Shown in pieces: positions 59,805 to 64,000 of a stretch of DNA of 64,000 nucleotides. The stretch's first letter is position 1. Each line of letters starts with the position of its first letter. A program made the translations under genes and the position numbers. Location: the NCBI RefSeq assembly GCF_019654955.1, contig NZ_BPEV01000023.1, positions 1-64,000 of the forward strand. Direction: 5' to 3'. A model generated the notes under the pieces. It did no database searches, was not told the origin of the DNA, and was given only the letters and a program-made list of their open reading frames with translations. The DNA is from Shewanella sp. KT0246. GTDB taxonomy: Bacteria > Pseudomonadota > Gammaproteobacteria > Enterobacterales > Shewanellaceae.

Positions 59805-59881
59805 TGGCGGAGCGGACGGGACTCGAACCCGCGACCCCCGGCGTGACAGGCCGGTATTCTAACCAACTGAACTACCGCTCC
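59805..59881 (-). tRNA. tRNA-Asp (GTC), first of the pair
   Basis: Same 77-base sequence as the neighbouring copy, with encoded CCA and GTC anticodon. It is transcribed first from the promoter at 59898-59926, and both copies end at the terminator at 59640. Confidence 0.97.
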
Positions 59882-59897
59882 ACTTAAGTTGCGAAGA

Positions 59898-59926
59898 ATA
59901 ATAGAGATGTCGTCAAAAACCGTCAA
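59898..59926 (-). promoter_or_regulatory. Sigma70 promoter of the tRNA-Asp pair
   Basis: On the minus strand TTGACG (59926-59921) and TATTAT (59903-59898) are separated by exactly 17 bases, with the first tRNA starting 17 bases after the -10 box. The TCTTCGCAAC after the -10 includes G/C bases in the discriminator region, as in growth-rate-controlled stable-RNA promoters. Confidence 0.8.
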
Positions 59927-60201
59927 CCATTTTTTTCACCTTTTTGACTGTTTAGCTAAAAAATGTTCAACCAAGCTTAATTCATGTACTTTTTGTGCGT
60001 AAAAGAGTCAAGATTCTAAAGCGACAAACTAAAATTAAAATAATGAGATGGCAGTTTTGAGTTTTACTTAGTGATTAATTAACAAGCGTTGGGCCGAATG
60101 TTCCCATTTTTAGCAGGTATTGAAGAAAAAGTTTAATTGAAATCAGAAGTAATGGAGTCACTACTGCAACCCCATATTTCGATATAGGTGTGTTTTATCA
60201 G
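59927..60201. other. Intergenic region without a recognised feature
   Basis: About 275 bases between the tRNA promoter and the stop of the TIGR03503 gene. I see no reading frame, and no convincing terminator for the upstream minus-strand gene. Confidence 0.5.
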
Positions 60202-61500
60202 CTATTTTTCATCTGGCATGGTTAAATCTAAATCATCGATAGTAGATTCTTGACTCTCTTCTCCAGCCCCCTCTTGCTCCAGTCGCAGTTTGGTTGCTGC
60301 TAACGCTTTATTTAGCGCCTGTTTTTTACGCCAAATAATTAAGCCTAAAATACCGATCACCAACAAGGTGCCATTTACCACTAAAATCCAGAATATAGCC
60401 TTCTTTTTTGCAGCCGCTTCTTCTTTTGCTGCTTGAATTGCCGCTCGCTGAGCTAATTCTTCCGCCGTGGGTGGCGGCGCAGGTGGCTCAATTAAATTGA
60501 AAAACTGCTCAGGCAAATCAAGTACAATTTCGCGACCTTCTATTGTGGTCGAAACTGCAGACCCTTTAATTCGGTAGCTGCCAAAATCAGTGACCGCAGG
60601 AATCGCGAGTAAGGTTTCTTTAAATTGAACCTCATTTAAACTTACTGGAAGTTTAAGACCTGCAGGCCCGACGATATCAAAGTGAAAATGAGTCTGTTCA
60701 AGTTGTAACACTTCATCATCAACAACCAGCTGAATATGCCATACCCCGTTTAACTTATCTTCAGGCTCGATAATATCGACTGCTATCGGTTTTTCCGAGA
60801 GATAAAAGGGATAACTAACCTCTCGCTGAAATATATTATTTCTTGCTTCAACCGTTAACGTATAATTTCCCCAAGGTTGATTGAGGTTTTTCTTACCCGT
60901 AAAGATGCCATCATCAGGGACTTCATCAAGCCCTTCACCGTTATCTTTATAAGACCCCACAATGATAGTACCAGTAGTAAAATTAGCGTCGGTATTCTTA
61001 TGATGACTGGCAAATTTAACAGTCCACTCAATCATGTAATCAAGACCCGGCAACCTAACAGTTAAACCGTCTCCGAGTAACCGTGAAGTGACCTTAAGGC
61101 GTTCACCTTGAAATAAAGGTTGAGGAATTGGTTCGACATCAATTTCAAGTTTAGAAACTTTCTGAATGCTGGAGTTAGGCGCTAGATTGCCTAAAAGCTG
61201 CCAAGGACCAGGCATAGGCTTGGGGATTTTTATCATGTCACCCGTTAAGCCATCAACCCACTTAACAGATTCAGGGTGCCTATCTGAATACCATTTAGAA
61301 CCGTCGGGTAAAATGACAATTACGGGGGCTGAGCCGTATTCTCGTTGAACAAGTAATGTAAGCTCATCAACCATATGATCAATTCTGAATCTATTTTTAA
61401 GTTCAGTGGCTTGGGTATATGGCACAGCAAAAACAGATTGGGGCAGCAGGCCACCAACCAATATTAACAATGACAATAAATAGGGGCTAAATCCTTTCAT
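60202..61500 (-). CDS. TIGR03503 family membrane protein
   Basis: 432 residues with a signal peptide (about 1-25, SVFAVP). The periplasmic region contains the family's VILPDGSKWYSDRHPESVKW and PMPGPWQLLGNLAPNS, followed by immunoglobulin-like beta segments (NYTLTVEARNNIF). One C-terminal helix (about 368-390, AIFWILVVNGTLLVIGILGL) is followed by a short charged cytosolic tail. TIGR03503 proteins occur in Shewanella, Vibrio and relatives and have no known function. It is 23 bases downstream of dnaQ on the same strand, so they may be cotranscribed. Confidence 0.85.
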   Translation of the reverse strand: MKGFSPYLLSLLILVGGLLPQSVFAVPYTQATELKNRFRIDHMVDELTLLVQREYGSAPVIVILPDGSKWYSDRHPESVKWVDGLTGDMIKIPKPMPGPWQLLGNLAPNSSIQKVSKLEIDVEPIPQPLFQGERLKVTSRLLGDGLTVRLPGLDYMIEWTVKFASHHKNTDANFTTGTIIVGSYKDNGEGLDEVPDDGIFTGKKNLNQPWGNYTLTVEARNNIFQREVSYPFYLSEKPIAVDIIEPEDKLNGVWHIQLVVDDEVLQLEQTHFHFDIVGPAGLKLPVSLNEVQFKETLLAIPAVTDFGSYRIKGSAVSTTIEGREIVLDLPEQFFNLIEPPAPPPTAEELAQRAAIQAAKEEAAAKKKAIFWILVVNGTLLVIGILGLIIWRKKQALNKALAATKLRLEQEGAGEESQESTIDDLDLTMPDEK

Positions 61501-61523
61501 TAATTAGCGCATTACCTTAAGTA

Positions 61524-62258
61524 TTAGGCTTCGCCTCTCCAGAGGCATTTTCCTGATTTTTGGACCAAATCCAATCGTTGGTCATGTGATACTAATTCAT
61601 CGGCCGTAGCTGAGATCACTTTAAGATTAAACGCATTTTGTTCCACTAATTGAATACCGCCACCTTCTTGACCTGCCTTTTCGTTGGACAAATTAAACTT
61701 AATTTGACCACCTGTCATAATCAAATAGACATCGGCAAGAATTTCAGCATCCAATAACGCGCCGTGATAAGTACGGCGTGACAAGTCGATACCATAACGA
61801 CGACACAATGCATCAAGGTTGTTCTTTTGCCCAGGGTGCAAATGCTTGGCAACGACTAATGAATCAAGAATGCCACAGATGTCAGCTGTCTTTGGACCTA
61901 CTGGCTGTAAATGAGCAAACTCATGGTCCATAAAGCTAATATCGAACGGTGCGTTGTGTGCGACAATTTCAGCACCATCAATGAAATCAATAAATTCTTG
62001 GGCTATTTGATGAAAGCGTGGTTCTTTAGCGACTCTCTCATCGGTGATCCCATGAACTTCAATCGCTTCAGGGTCAATTAACTGACCTGGATTAATGTAT
62101 TGATGATAAGTACGACCAGTCAATTTACGGTCTATCACTTCTACACAACCAATTTCAATAATGCGATGGCCAATATATACAGGCCCACCCGCTTGGTTCA
62201 TACCAGTTGTTTCTGTATCTAAAATAACCTGGCGGCTTGCGCTAGAAATAATATTCAT
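61524..62258 (-). CDS. dnaQ: DNA polymerase III epsilon subunit (proofreading exonuclease)
   Basis: 3'-5' exonuclease of the replicative polymerase, 244 residues. The DEDDh motifs are LDTETTGMN (Exo I), IVAHNAPFDISFMDHEF (Exo II) and YHGALLDAEIL (Exo III). Where E. coli has the beta-clamp motif QTSMAF after MTGG, this protein has QIKFNL, compatible with clamp binding. The C-terminal tail binds the alpha subunit. It is divergent from rnhA with 73 bases between starts, the classical arrangement. Confidence 0.97.
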   Translation of the reverse strand: MNIISSASRQVILDTETTGMNQAGGPVYIGHRIIEIGCVEVIDRKLTGRTYHQYINPGQLIDPEAIEVHGITDERVAKEPRFHQIAQEFIDFIDGAEIVAHNAPFDISFMDHEFAHLQPVGPKTADICGILDSLVVAKHLHPGQKNNLDALCRRYGIDLSRRTYHGALLDAEILADVYLIMTGGQIKFNLSNEKAGQEGGGIQLVEQNAFNLKVISATADELVSHDQRLDLVQKSGKCLWRGEA

Positions 62259-62306
62259 AGGTAACTCAATTAATTGTTATATGTTTAGGTATAATTGCCG
62301 ACATTA

Positions 62307-62805
<499 letters not shown>

Positions 62806-62901
62806 AATTTTGTATATTCTAGATTCTTAACTTTACAATCTTGATTTTAAACTATTGATTTTTAAAATATGTCTTAAGAAATGCGCCTTAAATTAACATT
62901 C

Positions 62902-63651
62902 TTAAGGCTCGTTAGGTTGAGACGGCTGCGAACAAGGCAAGGTAGAGTGACCTGATCTGCCCGCTGTAGATGCTGGTGCCCATTGTGGTGCTCTCGCCTT
63001 TTTCTTTTCTCTAATTGGCGTAAGCGGTGATTCCATTTTACGTGCCACAATCAAATAAACACTGCCAATTCCTGGTAACCAACGCTCAATTCGATTTTGC
63101 CACCATGTCCCTTGGTTTATATCCCCAATTAATGGATGATAGATAAAGCGTTCATCTTGAAGTATTTGATAACCTAACAACCCTAGCCAATCTTTTACCC
63201 TAGCAGGCATAAAAAACTGTCCTGACCAGGGAATTTTAGTTTGATATTTGGGTAATAACTTCCCCATAAACGCAGTACTTACTGGGTTAAAACCGCAGAT
63301 AAAGATATACCCACCGCTTATCATGACGCGATCGACTTCTCTCAATAAACGATATGGGTCTTGTTCAAACTCGATAAGAAAACTCATTAACACCGCATCC
63401 ATAGAACCACTATTGAGTGGTAAATGATGCGGATCAGCTATAATTGAAGCGCCTTCACCATCATGAATTGAAAAGTGTCGTGAAATGTTGCAATGAAGAC
63501 TAGATATTTGGTGGCTTAATGGCCCAAGTTTTAATAGATGATAACCGAAAATCCTTGGCCACCAACAGGCTAACTTCTGTTCAACAGCCACTTGAATTTC
63601 ATCGCCACAGGGTAATTGTTGCCAATCGTGCAGTTTCTCATTTATCGACAT
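62902..63651 (-). CDS. YafS-like class I SAM methyltransferase
   Basis: The frame opens at 63684; I prefer the ATG at 63651 because it has GAGGG upstream while the first ATG has no ribosome site. This gives 249 residues. The SAM-fold signals are a degenerate motif I region (SIHDGEGASIIADPHHLPL), SMDAVLMSFLIEFEQDP, and LLREVDRVMISGGYIFICGFNP. In E. coli the homologous yafS also lies beside rnhA-dnaQ in opposite orientation. The substrate is unknown. A Pro/Ser-rich tail of about 40 residues is probably disordered. A GCCTTAA/TTAAGGC hairpin overlaps the stop codon. Confidence 0.85.
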   Translation of the reverse strand: MSINEKLHDWQQLPCGDEIQVAVEQKLACWWPRIFGYHLLKLGPLSHQISSLHCNISRHFSIHDGEGASIIADPHHLPLNSGSMDAVLMSFLIEFEQDPYRLLREVDRVMISGGYIFICGFNPVSTAFMGKLLPKYQTKIPWSGQFFMPARVKDWLGLLGYQILQDERFIYHPLIGDINQGTWWQNRIERWLPGIGSVYLIVARKMESPLTPIREKKKARAPQWAPASTAGRSGHSTLPCSQPSQPNEP

Positions 63652-64000
63652 GAACAATTTACCCTCAAGGTTTTTGCGACTCATTTGAGTATAACGATTT
63701 TTATATTAAAGTCGTTAAGCTATCTCAATAATATTATTGTAATGAGATCAATGAGTAAATTTAGTCACTGTTTACATTTAGTGACGCTGCGAAGGCAAGA
63801 GCTATCCATTTAGTTACAGAACAATAAGTAATGTTGAGCGACGCAGTCACTCTCTACTAGTATCATTTTTAAAATAGTTCAGTTCTAACATACTTAGTCG
63901 CTTTACAAAAAAGTGCTAATTAAATAATTAATGTAAAGCATTCTGGCAATGAATAGTTATAGATGACAAGGTACTTCCTTTTTTAATCATCAGGGATTGG
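63652..64000. other. Right-hand intergenic region
   Basis: About 350 bases to the window end. I see no supported gene. In E. coli gloB would lie divergently here, but its start is not visible, so it is either beyond the edge or absent. Confidence 0.5.

Noticed and set aside
59678..59881. Twin tRNA-Asp genes as an integration (att) duplication
   Set aside because: No integrase or cargo lies between or beside them; a shared promoter and terminator fit ordinary tandem tRNA duplication.
63616..63813. Plus-strand frame at the right edge as a gloB start
   Set aside because: It overlaps the methyltransferase start, has no glyoxalase II motif (THxHxD) and no ribosome site.

Overview
The window is a contiguous piece of a gammaproteobacterial chromosome, most likely Shewanella or a close relative in the Alteromonadales. 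This rests on gene order and protein likeness only: rsxABCDGE-nth behind a GGDEF/EAL gene, aspS-yebC-ruvCAB, cmoAB, a thiC-thiDE-thiFSGH operon, dapA-bamC opposite gcvR-bcp, dnaQ opposite rnhA, DUF3541 and TIGR03503 proteins, TTG starts and moderate-to-low GC. Almost all is core chromosome. I see no transposase, integrase, phage gene, CRISPR array or recognisable defence system.

Layout. 0-9 kb: a degenerate GGDEF-EAL regulator, the membrane electron-transport complex RsxABCDGE, and endonuclease III. 9-14 kb: a periplasmic c-heme/beta-propeller protein, a 27-residue YnhF-like membrane peptide, glyoxalase I, a TonB-dependent receptor, and a 730-base gene-free stretch with a CRP-like palindrome. 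14-19 kb: Holliday-junction genes ruvCAB, yebC and aspS. 19-24 kb: a diguanylate cyclase with three solute-binding domains, then cmoAB for tRNA wobble modification. 24-30.5 kb: a tight five-gene cluster (retropepsin-like lipoprotein, inactive-transglutaminase 7TM protein, ATP-grasp ligase, an M3-peptidase-like protein without HExxH, DUF3541), followed by a LysR regulator. 31-33 kb: a SprA-like putative metalloprotease and a small flagellar-rod-like protein. 33-40 kb: thiamin operon under a TPP riboswitch. 40-49 kb: assorted singles, including FadE behind PsrA-like and FadR-like sites. 49-54 kb: an RND efflux pair. 54-59.5 kb: bamC-dapA, gcvR, a Bcp lacking the usual resolving cysteine, and a CPA1 antiporter. 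59.5-64 kb: two tRNA-Asp genes with a clear promoter, a TIGR03503 protein, dnaQ/rnhA and a YafS-like methyltransferase.

The best candidate for an incompletely described system is the 24.3-30.4 kb cluster. Its first three members are a known but poorly characterised conserved trio built around peptide-bond making and breaking. Here the trio is translationally linked to two further exported proteins, one of which looks like a dead M3 peptidase. Other points to follow up are the fused c-heme/streptogramin-lyase-like propeller, the very small ynhF gene, the recently duplicated RsxC tail, and a single-pass protein of unknown function beside the thiamin operon.
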